From: DATIXJ01 sp963714795
GTDB taxonomy: Bacteria; Bacteroidota; Ignavibacteria; UBA10030; SZUA-254
Assembly (NCBI GenBank): GCA_963714795.1
Contig: CAVQPS010000009.1
Location: 558,001 to 622,000, forward strand
Direction: 5' to 3'
Length of the DNA: 64,000 nt
The position numbers and the translations under genes were made by a program. Positions 8,441-17,952 of this stretch are shown here, piece after piece (the stretch's first letter is position 1; each line of letters opens with the position of its first letter). Below the pieces are notes generated by a model. The model had not been told where the DNA came from. It was given only the letters and a program-made list of their open reading frames with translations, and made no database searches.

Positions 8441-9378
8441 TTATTCCGGTCATCGGACATCTCTGTCTCGATATTATAGAACATCCGGATAAAACCGAAA
8501 CGCAAAGTTATGGCGGGATTTTTTTCTCCGTCGTGACGCTTGCCAACCTGCTTTCTGCAAAAGACACGATACGACCGGTCTTCGGTGTCGGCAAAAGCGA
8601 TTATGATGCATTGGTCGAACGACTCAACGTGTATCCCAATGTCGACTCATCCGGCATTTTTAAATTCAGCGGACCGACCAATCAGGTCCGGCTGATGTAT
8701 TCTTCGAAAGAACAACGCATCGAATGTTCAAAATCAATTTCCGAGCCGATACCGTGGAAACGAATCCGTCCGGAATTGTCGCATGCCGACATGGTGCTCG
8801 TGAATATGATTTCCGGAATGGATATCACGCTTGAAACGCTTGACGAAATCCGTATGGATGTGCGTGACGATCACGTTCCCGTCTATCTCGATGTGCACAG
8901 TTTAACACTCGGCATCAATCCGGACTTCACTCGGTTCCATCGTTCCGTCGAACAATGGCGGCGTTGGCTGTTCATGCTTCACGCGGTGCATCTCAACGAA
9001 GAAGAAGCTTCGATTCTGACGAACGAACGGTTGAATGAACCGTCGCTTGCGAAGCATGTCCTTGCGATGAACACGAAGACATTGCACATCACGCGGGGCA
9101 AGCGCGGCGCCACGGCGTATGTCGACGAACATAAACATATTCAGCGGGCCGATTTTGCGGGAATCGAACCGGAAAAAGGAATCGACCCGACCGGCTGCGG
9201 CGATGTGTTTGTAGCGGCATATTGCGCGCATTATATGAAATTCAAAAACATCAACGCGGCTGTCGAGTTTGCGAACCGCGTTGCCGCGCGGAAGGCGCAG
9301 ATGCCTGGTTCAACGGACATCGATACGTTATCGTTATTTCGGGTTGAGGATCTTTCGCTTCAGGAGCGCACAGCATGA
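8437..9378 (+). CDS. PfkB-family sugar/nucleoside kinase
   Basis: 313 residues from the ATG that overlaps the previous stop (ATGA); an upstream in-frame Met at 8401 would overlap the HisA-like gene by 40 bases and is less likely. The N-terminal IGHLCLDII and SYGGIFFSVVTLANLL are PfkB/ribokinase-like. The C-terminal signature DPTGCGDVFVAAY (from residue 250) gives the anion hole and the catalytic base Asp256. Enzymes of this superfamily phosphorylate a sugar or nucleoside hydroxyl with ATP. The substrate is not evident. Tight coupling to the HisA-like barrel suggests the two act on linked substrates. Confidence 0.8.
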   Translation: MIIPVIGHLCLDIIEHPDKTETQSYGGIFFSVVTLANLLSAKDTIRPVFGVGKSDYDALVERLNVYPNVDSSGIFKFSGPTNQVRLMYSSKEQRIECSKSISEPIPWKRIRPELSHADMVLVNMISGMDITLETLDEIRMDVRDDHVPVYLDVHSLTLGINPDFTRFHRSVEQWRRWLFMLHAVHLNEEEASILTNERLNEPSLAKHVLAMNTKTLHITRGKRGATAYVDEHKHIQRADFAGIEPEKGIDPTGCGDVFVAAYCAHYMKFKNINAAVEFANRVAARKAQMPGSTDIDTLSLFRVEDLSLQERTA

Positions 9379-10112
9379 ATATTGCTTTGATCGGTCACGG
9401 AAATATGGGAAAAGAAGTCGAGCGGGCTGCGGCGGCCCGCAATATTACCGTCAAAAAGATTTTTAATATTGAAAACAATCTCCGCGGCATCGGTATCACG
9501 CCGACTATCCTGGACAACGTCGATGTCTGTATTGATTTTTCCGTTCCGTCCGCCGTGGTGAATAATATTTCGATCATTGCCGGATGCGGAAAAAATATCG
9601 TTGTCGGAACGACCGGCTGGTACGATAAACTCGACGAGGTGAAAAAAATCGTGCACGACAAAAAGATCGGCTTGCTCTACTCGCCGAATTTTTCTCTCGG
9701 CATGAATATTTTTTATCAGATGGTCGCATCCGCGGTGACGGCAATGGATAAATTCGATATGTACGATATTGCCGTCCAGGAAATTCATCACCGGAAGAAA
9801 GCCGATAGTCCCAGCGGCACGGCTCTGACGTTGAGCCAAATTATTCTTCAGCACACGCGGAGAAAAAAAGAAGTGTTTCACGAACCGTCGCATCATGAAA
9901 TCAAACCGGAACAGCTTCATGTCGCCTCACTGCGTGTCGGCAGTGTTGCCGGAACGCATTCGGTGATATTCGATTCGGAATCGGATTCCGTTCAGCTTAC
10001 GCACACGGCAAAAAATCGAAGCGGGTTTGCGCTGGGAGCATTGATTGCCGCCGAATGGTTAAAAGGAAAAAAAGGTTTATACACAATGAAGGATGTCTTC
10101 ACATCGATATGA
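9375..10112 (+). CDS. dapB: 4-hydroxy-tetrahydrodipicolinate reductase
   Basis: 245 residues. The Rossmann start is IALIGHGNMGKEVE. The motif VGTTGWYDKLDEV is followed by LLYSPNFSLGMNIF, and the substrate-binding signature EIHHRKKADSPSGTAL (about 136-151) is intact, with the catalytic His pair and Lys. It reduces 4-hydroxy-tetrahydrodipicolinate with NAD(P)H in the lysine/meso-DAP pathway in the cytoplasm. It overlaps the PfkB gene by ATGA and dapA by ATGA, so it is in the same operon. The product supplies meso-DAP for MurE, encoded at 47668. Confidence 0.95.
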   Translation: MNIALIGHGNMGKEVERAAAARNITVKKIFNIENNLRGIGITPTILDNVDVCIDFSVPSAVVNNISIIAGCGKNIVVGTTGWYDKLDEVKKIVHDKKIGLLYSPNFSLGMNIFYQMVASAVTAMDKFDMYDIAVQEIHHRKKADSPSGTALTLSQIILQHTRRKKEVFHEPSHHEIKPEQLHVASLRVGSVAGTHSVIFDSESDSVQLTHTAKNRSGFALGALIAAEWLKGKKGLYTMKDVFTSI

Positions 10113-11002
10113 AACGAACGATTCTTTTTAGAGGAACCGGAACCGCGCTCGTCACCCCGTTTACTTCAACGGGAGCAGTTGACGAAAGTGCGTTGCGGAA
10201 GCTTGTCGATTTTCAAATTAAAAATCGCGTCGAAGCGATTCTGCCGACCGGCACAACCGGCGAGAGTGTGACGCTGACCGATGATGAACAGGTTCGTGTT
10301 GTCGAGATCGTCCTTGATCAGGCACGCGGGCGCGTAAAAATTATCGCCGGAGCCGGAAGCAACGCGACCGCCAAAGCCATTGCAATTTCCAAGCGAATGG
10401 TCAGTGCCGGAGTGGACGGAATTCTTTCCGTTGCGCCGTACTATAATAAGCCGACGCAGGAAGGTTTCTACCGCCATTATGAAGCGATCGCTTCTGCCGT
10501 GCCTGCACCGATTGTGATGTATAATGTTCCCGGGAGAACGGCGAGTAATATGGATGCATCAACAACGCTCAGGATTGCCGAAAAAATTCCGACCGTTGCC
10601 GGCATTAAAGAAGCATCGGGAAATTTCGGACAGGTGATGGATATTCTTCGTTACCGCCCGAAAGGATTTGGTGTCTGGTCTGGCGACGATGCAATCACGT
10701 TGCCGATGGTGGCGCTCGGGGCGGACGGCGTCGTGTCTGTCGTTTCGAATGAAGTTCCGAAACAATTTTCGGACATGGTGCGGTTGTGTCTCAAAGGAAA
10801 ATTTACCGAAGCGACGGCGCTTCACAATACGTTGCTTGACCTTATGAATGTCAATTTTGTAGAATCGAATCCGATTCCGGTGAAAGCCGCGCTTGCGATG
10901 ATGGGAATGGTGAAAGAATATTACCGCCTGCCGCTTGTGCCGTTGAGCCAGCATCATCGTCCGAAATTGAAAGCAATCCTCAAAGATTTGCGACTGATAT
11001 AA
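10109..11002 (+). CDS. dapA: 4-hydroxy-tetrahydrodipicolinate synthase
   Basis: 297 residues from the ATG at 10109 that overlaps the dapB stop; an upstream in-frame ATG at 10055 lies inside dapB and gives an unlikely extension. The sequence starts GTGTALVTPF, followed by the ILPTGTTGESVTLT motif, the YYNKPTQEG motif, MYNVPGRTASNM with the catalytic Tyr, and GIKEASGN with the Schiff-base Lys. It condenses pyruvate with aspartate semialdehyde in the first committed step to DAP and lysine. Its position between dapB and dapD confirms the role. Confidence 0.95.
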   Translation: MKRTILFRGTGTALVTPFTSTGAVDESALRKLVDFQIKNRVEAILPTGTTGESVTLTDDEQVRVVEIVLDQARGRVKIIAGAGSNATAKAIAISKRMVSAGVDGILSVAPYYNKPTQEGFYRHYEAIASAVPAPIVMYNVPGRTASNMDASTTLRIAEKIPTVAGIKEASGNFGQVMDILRYRPKGFGVWSGDDAITLPMVALGADGVVSVVSNEVPKQFSDMVRLCLKGKFTEATALHNTLLDLMNVNFVESNPIPVKAALAMMGMVKEYYRLPLVPLSQHHRPKLKAILKDLRLI

Positions 11003-11018
11003 AACTGAAAATTTTCGA

Positions 11019-11849
11019 ATGAATCTTCAGCAAACAATCGAACAATTGTACGAAAGCGCGCCAGCGCATGTCGATAAAAAAAATGCGTTGAACGCAATCG
11101 GTGAATTGAAATCTGCACTCAACAATGGCGGCGTTCGCGCCGCGGAATTTCAGAACGGTTCATGGCACGTTAACACATGGGTGAAGAAAGGGATTCTGCT
11201 CGCTTTTCGTTTCGGCTCGTTGAAAGAAATCAATAACGGTGCGTTTCCGTTTTTCGATAAAGAAACGATGACGCTGAAACAATTTTCGATGAATGATAAT
11301 GTCCGCATCGTGCCGGGCGGAAGCGCCGTGCGCGACGGTTCCTTTGTTGCCAACGGCGTCGTGATGATGCCGCCGTCGTACGTGAATATCGGCGCGTATG
11401 TCGACGAAGGAACAATGATCGATTCGCATGCGTTGATCGGCTCGTGCGCGCAAATCGGCAAACGTGTTCATGTGAGCGCTGCGGCGCAGATCGGCGGTGT
11501 GCTGGAACCGATCGGTTCATTGCCGGTGATCGTGGAAGACGACGTGTTCATCGGCGGCAACTGCGGCGTGTACGAAGGGACGATCATAAAACGCCGCGCT
11601 GTCATTGCTTCCGGAGTAATCCTGACCGGCGGAACGCCGGTATACGATATCGTTCATTCAAAAATTTATAAAAGGACGGCGAACGAACCGCTGTCCATTC
11701 CGGAAAATGCAGTTGTCGTTGCCGGCAACAGGCACATTCATCAGCCGTTTGCGAAAGAACATCACCTTTCAATCTATACGCCTGTGATAATCAAGTACCG
11801 TGATGAAAAGACCGACGCATCGACGGTGCTTGAAGAAAGTTTGCGGTAA
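11019..11849 (+). CDS. dapD: Tetrahydrodipicolinate N-succinyltransferase
   Basis: 276 residues. An N-terminal helical domain is followed by a left-handed beta-helix of hexapeptide repeats (about 105-225: VVMMPPSYVNIGAYVDEG, IGSCAQIGKRVHVS, IGGNCGVYEGTIIKRR). The length and the N-terminal FRFGSLKEI region fit DapD and not the shorter acetyltransferase DapH. It transfers succinyl from succinyl-CoA to tetrahydrodipicolinate, so this organism seems to use the succinylase branch of DAP synthesis. It lies 16 bases after dapA. The dapC/dapE functions are not in the window. Confidence 0.93.
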   Translation: MNLQQTIEQLYESAPAHVDKKNALNAIGELKSALNNGGVRAAEFQNGSWHVNTWVKKGILLAFRFGSLKEINNGAFPFFDKETMTLKQFSMNDNVRIVPGGSAVRDGSFVANGVVMMPPSYVNIGAYVDEGTMIDSHALIGSCAQIGKRVHVSAAAQIGGVLEPIGSLPVIVEDDVFIGGNCGVYEGTIIKRRAVIASGVILTGGTPVYDIVHSKIYKRTANEPLSIPENAVVVAGNRHIHQPFAKEHHLSIYTPVIIKYRDEKTDASTVLEESLR

Positions 11850-11857
11850 CCTGGCGG

Positions 11858-12799
11858 ATGAAACGCATTCTTGTTACAGGCAGCAACGGGTTATTGGGAC
11901 AAAAACTTGCCGAGTTGTTTTCACGCAGTACGAATTATAACCTTCTGCTGACATCAAAACAGGAACATTCCGTCTTCGACGAAGAATTGATCCGCTACCG
12001 GCAACTCGATACGACACATAAACGCAATGTTCAAAGTATCGTGGAAGAATTTGAACCGGAAGTTATCGTGAACGCAGCCGCGGTGACGAATGTCGATTTA
12101 TGCGAAACGGAACGCGAACTTGCATGGAAAGCAAACGTCGCTTCGGTTGAAAATCTCGTCTATGCCGCAAAATTGACCGGTTCAAAAATCATTCAGATCT
12201 CGACCGATTATGTGTTTGACGGAAAAAACGGACCATACAGCGAACTGGACCGGCCGAACCCGATAAGTTACTACGGCCGGACAAAACTTGCGAGCGAAAA
12301 CGTTATTCATGCCGGCGGCATACCGTCGACAATCGTCCGAACAATGGTTCTCTACGGTGCGGGATTGAATGTGAAGGCAAATTTCGCGCTCTGGCTTGTC
12401 CAGAATCTCGGCGAAGGCAAACCGGTCCGTGTTGTCGACGATCAGATCGGCAACCCGACGCTTGCCGACGATCTCGCGTATGCCATTCTGAAAATTGTAG
12501 AAATGGATCGATCAGGTTTGTATCATGTTTCCGGTCCCGACCTCATCAGCCGGTATGACGTTGCGATCAAGCTGGCAGAAATTTTTGGCTTCAACAAAAA
12601 ATTAATCACGCCTGTCAAGACCGCGGTGTTTAACCAACCGGCTCCGCGGCCGCTGAACTCCGGATTCATCACGCTCAAAGCGGAGATCGATCTCTATATC
12701 AAAATGTCCAATACGCGCCAGGGACTTCTCGCACTGAAAAATCAAATTGCTGCATATCAATCAATGAAAAAAATCCATATCGAAAAAGTAAAACGGTAA
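11858..12799 (+). CDS. RmlD-like NAD(P)-dependent sugar reductase/epimerase (SDR)
   Basis: 313 residues of an extended short-chain dehydrogenase. The Rossmann motif is VTGSNGLLGQKLA (6-18), NAAAVTNVDLCE follows, and the active site is STDYVFDGKNGPY and then YYGRTKLASE with the catalytic Tyr-x-x-x-Lys. The pattern matches dTDP-4-dehydrorhamnose reductase (RmlD) and related sugar-nucleotide reductases. No rmlA/B/C genes are adjacent, so rhamnose synthesis is not certain. It follows dapD by 8 bases and precedes serS by 4, in the same transcription unit. Confidence 0.75.
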   Translation: MKRILVTGSNGLLGQKLAELFSRSTNYNLLLTSKQEHSVFDEELIRYRQLDTTHKRNVQSIVEEFEPEVIVNAAAVTNVDLCETERELAWKANVASVENLVYAAKLTGSKIIQISTDYVFDGKNGPYSELDRPNPISYYGRTKLASENVIHAGGIPSTIVRTMVLYGAGLNVKANFALWLVQNLGEGKPVRVVDDQIGNPTLADDLAYAILKIVEMDRSGLYHVSGPDLISRYDVAIKLAEIFGFNKKLITPVKTAVFNQPAPRPLNSGFITLKAEIDLYIKMSNTRQGLLALKNQIAAYQSMKKIHIEKVKR

Positions 12800-12803
12800 A
12801 TAT

Positions 12804-14069
12804 ATGCTTGACATAAAATTCATTCGTGAACATCCCGATCTCGTTCGTGACGGCATCCGGAAAAAAGGAGCCGTCGATTCTGTCGACGAAATCATGAACC
12901 TCGATACGCGGCGACGTGACATCTTACAAAAAGGCGAGGCGTTGAAAAACCGGCGTAATGTCGTTTCGGAAGAAATCGGCAAACTGAAACGCGGCGGTGG
13001 CGATGCAAGCGGCGCGATGACGGAAATGGAATCGGTCAAGAGCCAGATCAAATCGTTTGATGATGAACTTCGCGTCATCGATGAATCGTTGCGGCAATTG
13101 ATGCTGACGGTTCCGAATATTCCTCATCCGTCCGTGCCGGAAGGAAAAACTCCGGCCGACAACCAGGAAATTGCAAAGTGGGGCGAAATTCCGGTTATCG
13201 ACTTCAAACCGAAACCGCACTGGGAGATCGTGGAAAAGCTCGATATCATCGATTTCGAACGCGGCGTGAAAATTACCGGCGCCGGATTTCCGGTCTATAA
13301 AGGTCAGGGTGCAAAACTCCAGCGTGCGTTGATCAATTTCTTTCTCGATGAAGCCGGCGCACGCGGGTACAAAGAAATCCAGCCGCCATTGATGGTGAAC
13401 GAAGCAAGCGCAACCGGAACCGGTCAGCTTCCCGACAAAGAGGATTTGATGTATGTCGCAACGAGAGATGGATTTTTCCTGATTCCGACTGCCGAAGTTC
13501 CCGTGACGAACATTCATCGCGACGAAATTCTTTCCGAACAGCAATTGCCGGTGAAATATTGCGCGTACACTCCGTGCTTCCGCCGCGAAGCCGGATCGTA
13601 CGGCAAAGATGTCCGCGGATTGAATCGTCTGCATCAATTCGATAAAGTGGAATTGGTCAAACTCGTTCATCCGGGCGTCTCCTACAACGAGCTGGAAAGT
13701 TTACGGCAGGATGCCGAGCAGCTTCTCCAGAAACTTGGGTTGCATTATCATGTTTTACTGATGAGCACCGGCGATATGGGATTCACGCAATCAAAAAAAT
13801 ACGATCTTGAAGTGTGGTCGATCGGACAGCAGAAATGGCTCGAAGTTTCTTCCATCAGCAATTTTGAGGCGTTTCAGGCGCGGCGGATGAATATCCGGTT
13901 CAAATCCAAAGGTGAAAGCAAACCGGAATTCGTTCACACGCTGAACGGTTCGGGGCTCGCCTTGCCCCGCGTTGTTGCGGCGATCATCGAACATTACCAG
14001 ACGCCGGAAGGGAAAGTGATCGTTCCGAAAGTTCTGCAGAAATATACCGGCTTCGACGTGATCGGCTAA
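12804..14069 (+). CDS. serS: Seryl-tRNA synthetase
   Basis: 421 residues, full length. The N-terminal coiled-coil arm (about 30-105) binds the tRNA-Ser long variable arm. The class II catalytic core includes motif 2 (TPCFRREAGSYGKDVRGLNR, about 253-272) and motif 3 (NGSGLALPRVVAAIIEHYQ, about 376-394). It charges tRNA-Ser and also provides Ser-tRNA for selenocysteine where used. It is the last gene of the run that begins at the HisA-like gene. No T-box or other leader is possible because only 4 bases separate it from the previous gene. Confidence 0.97.
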   Translation: MLDIKFIREHPDLVRDGIRKKGAVDSVDEIMNLDTRRRDILQKGEALKNRRNVVSEEIGKLKRGGGDASGAMTEMESVKSQIKSFDDELRVIDESLRQLMLTVPNIPHPSVPEGKTPADNQEIAKWGEIPVIDFKPKPHWEIVEKLDIIDFERGVKITGAGFPVYKGQGAKLQRALINFFLDEAGARGYKEIQPPLMVNEASATGTGQLPDKEDLMYVATRDGFFLIPTAEVPVTNIHRDEILSEQQLPVKYCAYTPCFRREAGSYGKDVRGLNRLHQFDKVELVKLVHPGVSYNELESLRQDAEQLLQKLGLHYHVLLMSTGDMGFTQSKKYDLEVWSIGQQKWLEVSSISNFEAFQARRMNIRFKSKGESKPEFVHTLNGSGLALPRVVAAIIEHYQTPEGKVIVPKVLQKYTGFDVIG

Positions 14070-14263
14070 AACCGAAAAGGACGTTTGTCAGATTCGGGCT
14101 TTTCCGGGAATATGTAACCGTTGCCCGAAAATGTATCCATCAAATTCTCCGGAAAATATACCACCGGATTCACCGCGTTAATTATTGCAGCGTAAAATTC
14201 CCATCATTCCGAAATTCTTCGTATCTTAAAAGACATGATTTGTCCCGACGTTCATTACAATAG

Positions 14264-16024
14264 ATGAAACCGCTTTTTCGACTTAAACCGTATTTAATCC
14301 GTTACCGGAAAACGTTGTTGCTTGGGCTCCTCACCGTCGTTCTTAGCAATGCGTTCAACGTGGTTCAACCGCGGCTGGTCGGTCTGGCAATCGACAAACT
14401 GAAAACCGGCATCGAGTTGCAAAAGATCGACGAATCGGGATTGATCACCTACGCCTGTTTGATTGTCGGACTGGCGCTCATCGCCGGATTTTTTACATTC
14501 CTGACGCGGCAAACGATCATCGTCGCATCGCGGCATATCGAATTCGATATGCGCAACGATTTTTTGAGCCACATACAAAAACTTTCGCTTTCCTATTTTC
14601 AAAATACGCCGACCGGCGATTTGATGGCGCATGCAACCAACGACATCAATTCGGTCCGCAACGCGCTCGGTCCCGGCATCATGTATCCGACCGATACGTT
14701 GATGACATTTTCCATGACACTCGTGATGATGTTCTGGGCAGATTGGCAATTGACATTGCTCGCCCTGATTCCTCTTCCGCTGGTGTCGTACGCGGTCTAC
14801 AAACTCGGCAAACTCATTCATGAAAAGTTCGAAGGACGGCAGGAACAATTTTCGCGCCTAACCATGCGCGCTCAGGAAAATCTCTCCGGCATCCGCATCG
14901 TGAAAGCGTACGTTCGGGAAAAATATGAAATCGACCGATTCGATGAATTGAGCCGGGATTATTTGAGACGAAACCTCGTACTGGCGAAAATCCAATCACT
15001 GATGTGGCCGCTCATGTTTTTGCTTGTCGGATGTTCTCTGGTGATTGTCGTGTACGTCGGCGGGCTCAAAGTGATCAGCGGGCAAATTTCTATCGGCACG
15101 TTGACGGCATTTTTCGGTTACCTGACGCTGCTGATCTGGCCGATGATCGCGTTCGGTTGGGTGGTGAATATTTTGCAGCAGGGCGCGGCGTCGATGGAAC
15201 GTCTTTCCAGAATTATGGATACGAAGCCGGATATTGCCGATTCCAATGCGACGACGCACAGTATCAAGGAAATTAACGGGGCAATCGAATTCCGCAACGT
15301 CTCCTTTATACATAAAAGTGCACCGTCGCCGACACTTCGCAATATCGATCTGAAAATTCCTGCCGGAACGACACTTGCCATTGTCGGCTATACCGGTTCC
15401 GGCAAAACGACGCTCATCAATTTGATCCCTCGATTATACGATGTGACCGACGGAGAAATTCTGATCGACGGGCACAACATAAAAACGATTCCGCTCGACG
15501 TCTTGCGGACGAACATCGGTTATGTCCAGCAGGAAACATTCCTTTTTTCCGACAGTATTCTCGACAATATTTCCTACGGCGTCGATAACGGTACCGAAGA
15601 TCATGTGCGCAGCGCGGCAGAAGTTTCCCAAATTGCAAAAGATGTAACCGAATTCCCGAAAGGATACGCGACGATGATTGGCGAGCGGGGAATTACGCTT
15701 TCCGGCGGGCAAAAACAGCGCGCGAGCATCGCACGTGCCGTGATGCGCAATCCGAAAATTTTAATCCTCGATGACGCACTTTCCGCCGTCGATACGTATA
15801 CGGAAGAAGAAATTCTGAAACGCCTCAAGCAGGTGATGGCAAACCGGACAAGCATCATCATCAGTCACCGCATTTCGACAGTGAAAGAGGCCGATATGAT
15901 TATCGTACTCGACAACGGTGCCATCAGCGAACGCGGCACACATGATGAGCTTGTTGCCCACGGTGGAATTTACGCGGAGCTCTATGAGAAGCAGTTGCTT
16001 GAAGAGGAACTTGAGCAGTTGTAA
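14264..16024 (+). CDS. ABC exporter half-transporter, degenerate-site subunit
   Basis: 586 residues: an N-terminal six-helix transmembrane domain (about 15-310) and a C-terminal ATPase domain. Walker A is GYTGSGKTT (375-383), the signature LSGGQKQR starts at 479, and the H-loop is SHRIST. After Walker B the catalytic Glu is replaced by Asp (LDDALSAVD, Asp504). That change marks the non-hydrolysing partner of heterodimeric exporters such as TM287/288, LmrCD and BmrCD. Its canonical LSGGQ would complete the active site on the partner encoded next. The substrate is probably a lipid, drug or peptide and cannot be told. 194 bases upstream are noncoding. Confidence 0.85.
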   Translation: MKPLFRLKPYLIRYRKTLLLGLLTVVLSNAFNVVQPRLVGLAIDKLKTGIELQKIDESGLITYACLIVGLALIAGFFTFLTRQTIIVASRHIEFDMRNDFLSHIQKLSLSYFQNTPTGDLMAHATNDINSVRNALGPGIMYPTDTLMTFSMTLVMMFWADWQLTLLALIPLPLVSYAVYKLGKLIHEKFEGRQEQFSRLTMRAQENLSGIRIVKAYVREKYEIDRFDELSRDYLRRNLVLAKIQSLMWPLMFLLVGCSLVIVVYVGGLKVISGQISIGTLTAFFGYLTLLIWPMIAFGWVVNILQQGAASMERLSRIMDTKPDIADSNATTHSIKEINGAIEFRNVSFIHKSAPSPTLRNIDLKIPAGTTLAIVGYTGSGKTTLINLIPRLYDVTDGEILIDGHNIKTIPLDVLRTNIGYVQQETFLFSDSILDNISYGVDNGTEDHVRSAAEVSQIAKDVTEFPKGYATMIGERGITLSGGQKQRASIARAVMRNPKILILDDALSAVDTYTEEEILKRLKQVMANRTSIIISHRISTVKEADMIIVLDNGAISERGTHDELVAHGGIYAELYEKQLLEEELEQL

Positions 16025-16146
16025 GCAAGTTAAAATTTAAAAGTAAAATTAAAAAAATTGAAGTAAACATTAATGGTATCATTATTGAATTTTATAGAAT
16101 CTAAAACGTATTTTTTCCTTTTTCATTTTGACTTTTGAATTGATTT

Positions 16147-17952
16147 ATGCAGGACGAAGAAATACTCGGTAAGGCATACGACAGTCGCTTGATGAAGCGG
16201 TTGCTGAAGTATATCCGTCCGTACAAATGGCAGGTGGCGCTCGGTATTTTCCTGAGCATCATCGTGTCGGCGATGGAAGCGGTGCGCCCGTGGTTCACCA
16301 AACATGCCGTCGATGTGAATATTGCGGACCACGATTCACACGGCTTGCTGATGACCGCCTTTGCGTTTCTCGCTGTTCTTATTATGCGAGGTTTTGTTCA
16401 ATATATCAACGCGTATCTTACGCAGTGGATCGGTCAGCAGACTATTTTCGATTTGCGGATGGAATTGTACACGCATCTGCAGCGGTTAAGCCTGAAATTT
16501 TTCGACCGTAATCCTCTTGGAAGACTTATCACGCGCGTCACGAACGATATCGAAGTGCTGAACGAAATGTTCTCATCCGGTATCGTTATGGTCTTCAGCG
16601 ACGTGTTCATGATTGCCGGCATTCTCTATTTCATGTTCTCGATGAGCTGGAAACTTGCGCTGGTTTCTCTTTCGGTTTTGCCGCTGTTGTTTTACGCAAC
16701 ATTCCTTTTCAGAAAAAAAGCGCGCGAAGCATACCGTGAAGTCCGTATCCAGCTTGCGCGCATCAATACATTCATGCAGGAACATATCACCGGTATGATG
16801 GTCGACCAGATTTTCAATCGCGAAAAGAAATCATTCAAGCAATTTTCCGACATCAACGGACTTCACCGCGACGCGAACATCAAATCGATTTTCTATTACG
16901 CGTGGTTCTATCCCGGCGTCGATCTCATCGGCGCAATCGCTGTCGGATTGATCGTGTGGTATTCCGGACTGAGTGCTTTGAAAGGTTCGATCACCATCGG
17001 GGCAGTGATGGCGTTTCTGCAATGGAATGAAATGTTCTGGCGTCCGATCCGTGACCTTTCGGAAAAATACAACATCATGCAAACAGCGATGGCGTCGTCG
17101 GAACGCGTATTTAAATTGCTTGACGATCAAACGCTGATTCCGAATCCGGAACATCCCGTGCCGTTTACCAACGTTCAAGGGAAAATCGAATTCAAGAATG
17201 TCTGGTTCGCGTATGTCGATGAAGATTGGGTGCTGAAAGATGCTTCGTTCACGATCGAGCCGGGGGAAACGGTTGCCATCGTCGGTCACACCGGTGCCGG
17301 AAAAACGACGATCATCAATCTTCTCTGCCGGTTTTACGAATTCCAGCGCGGGCAGATTCTTGTCGATGGTATCGATATCCGCACGATCAATGTTGAAGAC
17401 CTTCGCCGTCATCTTGCGATCGTTCTGCAGGATGTGTTTCTCTTTTCCGGCGACATCAGTTCCAATATCAACCTCGGCAACGAAGGAATTTCCGGCGACC
17501 GCATCAAGGCCTCGGCGCGGGTGGTCGGCATTCATCATTTCATCGAACGTCTTCCCAATCAATATCATGAAGAAGTGAAAGAACGCGGGGCAACACTTTC
17601 TGTCGGTCAGAAACAGTTGATCTCGTTTGCACGCGCGCTTGCACACCAGCCGAAAATTCTCGTGCTCGATGAAGCGACCTCGAGCATCGATACCGAAACC
17701 GAAATTCTCATCCAGCAGGCGATCAAGAAACTTCTCCAGGGAAGAACATCGATCGTGATCGCTCACCGGCTCTCGACGATTCAGCGCGCGAATAAAATTA
17801 TCGTGATGCACAAAGGGGAAATCCGCGAGATGGGAACGCACCAGCAACTGTTGTCGCTGGGCGGCATCTATTATAAGCTCTACAAATTACAATACAAAGA
17901 ACAGGAAGCAACGGTTGCCGCGAACAGCGGCACGCCAAAGGAGGTTGTATGA
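16147..17952 (+). CDS. ABC exporter half-transporter, catalytic-site subunit
   Basis: 601 residues: a six-helix membrane domain (about 20-325) and an ATPase domain with Walker A GHTGAGKTT, intact Walker B plus catalytic Glu (LDEATSSID, Glu509) and H-loop AHRLST. The signature motif is LSVGQKQ (from residue 484), lacking the second Gly, as in the degenerate-site partner of heterodimeric exporters. Together with the preceding gene it gives one working and one degenerate ATP site, which is the textbook arrangement. The stop overlaps the start of the DUF4139 gene (ATGA), so that secreted protein may be co-expressed. Confidence 0.87.
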   Translation: MQDEEILGKAYDSRLMKRLLKYIRPYKWQVALGIFLSIIVSAMEAVRPWFTKHAVDVNIADHDSHGLLMTAFAFLAVLIMRGFVQYINAYLTQWIGQQTIFDLRMELYTHLQRLSLKFFDRNPLGRLITRVTNDIEVLNEMFSSGIVMVFSDVFMIAGILYFMFSMSWKLALVSLSVLPLLFYATFLFRKKAREAYREVRIQLARINTFMQEHITGMMVDQIFNREKKSFKQFSDINGLHRDANIKSIFYYAWFYPGVDLIGAIAVGLIVWYSGLSALKGSITIGAVMAFLQWNEMFWRPIRDLSEKYNIMQTAMASSERVFKLLDDQTLIPNPEHPVPFTNVQGKIEFKNVWFAYVDEDWVLKDASFTIEPGETVAIVGHTGAGKTTIINLLCRFYEFQRGQILVDGIDIRTINVEDLRRHLAIVLQDVFLFSGDISSNINLGNEGISGDRIKASARVVGIHHFIERLPNQYHEEVKERGATLSVGQKQLISFARALAHQPKILVLDEATSSIDTETEILIQQAIKKLLQGRTSIVIAHRLSTIQRANKIIVMHKGEIREMGTHQQLLSLGGIYYKLYKLQYKEQEATVAANSGTPKEVV

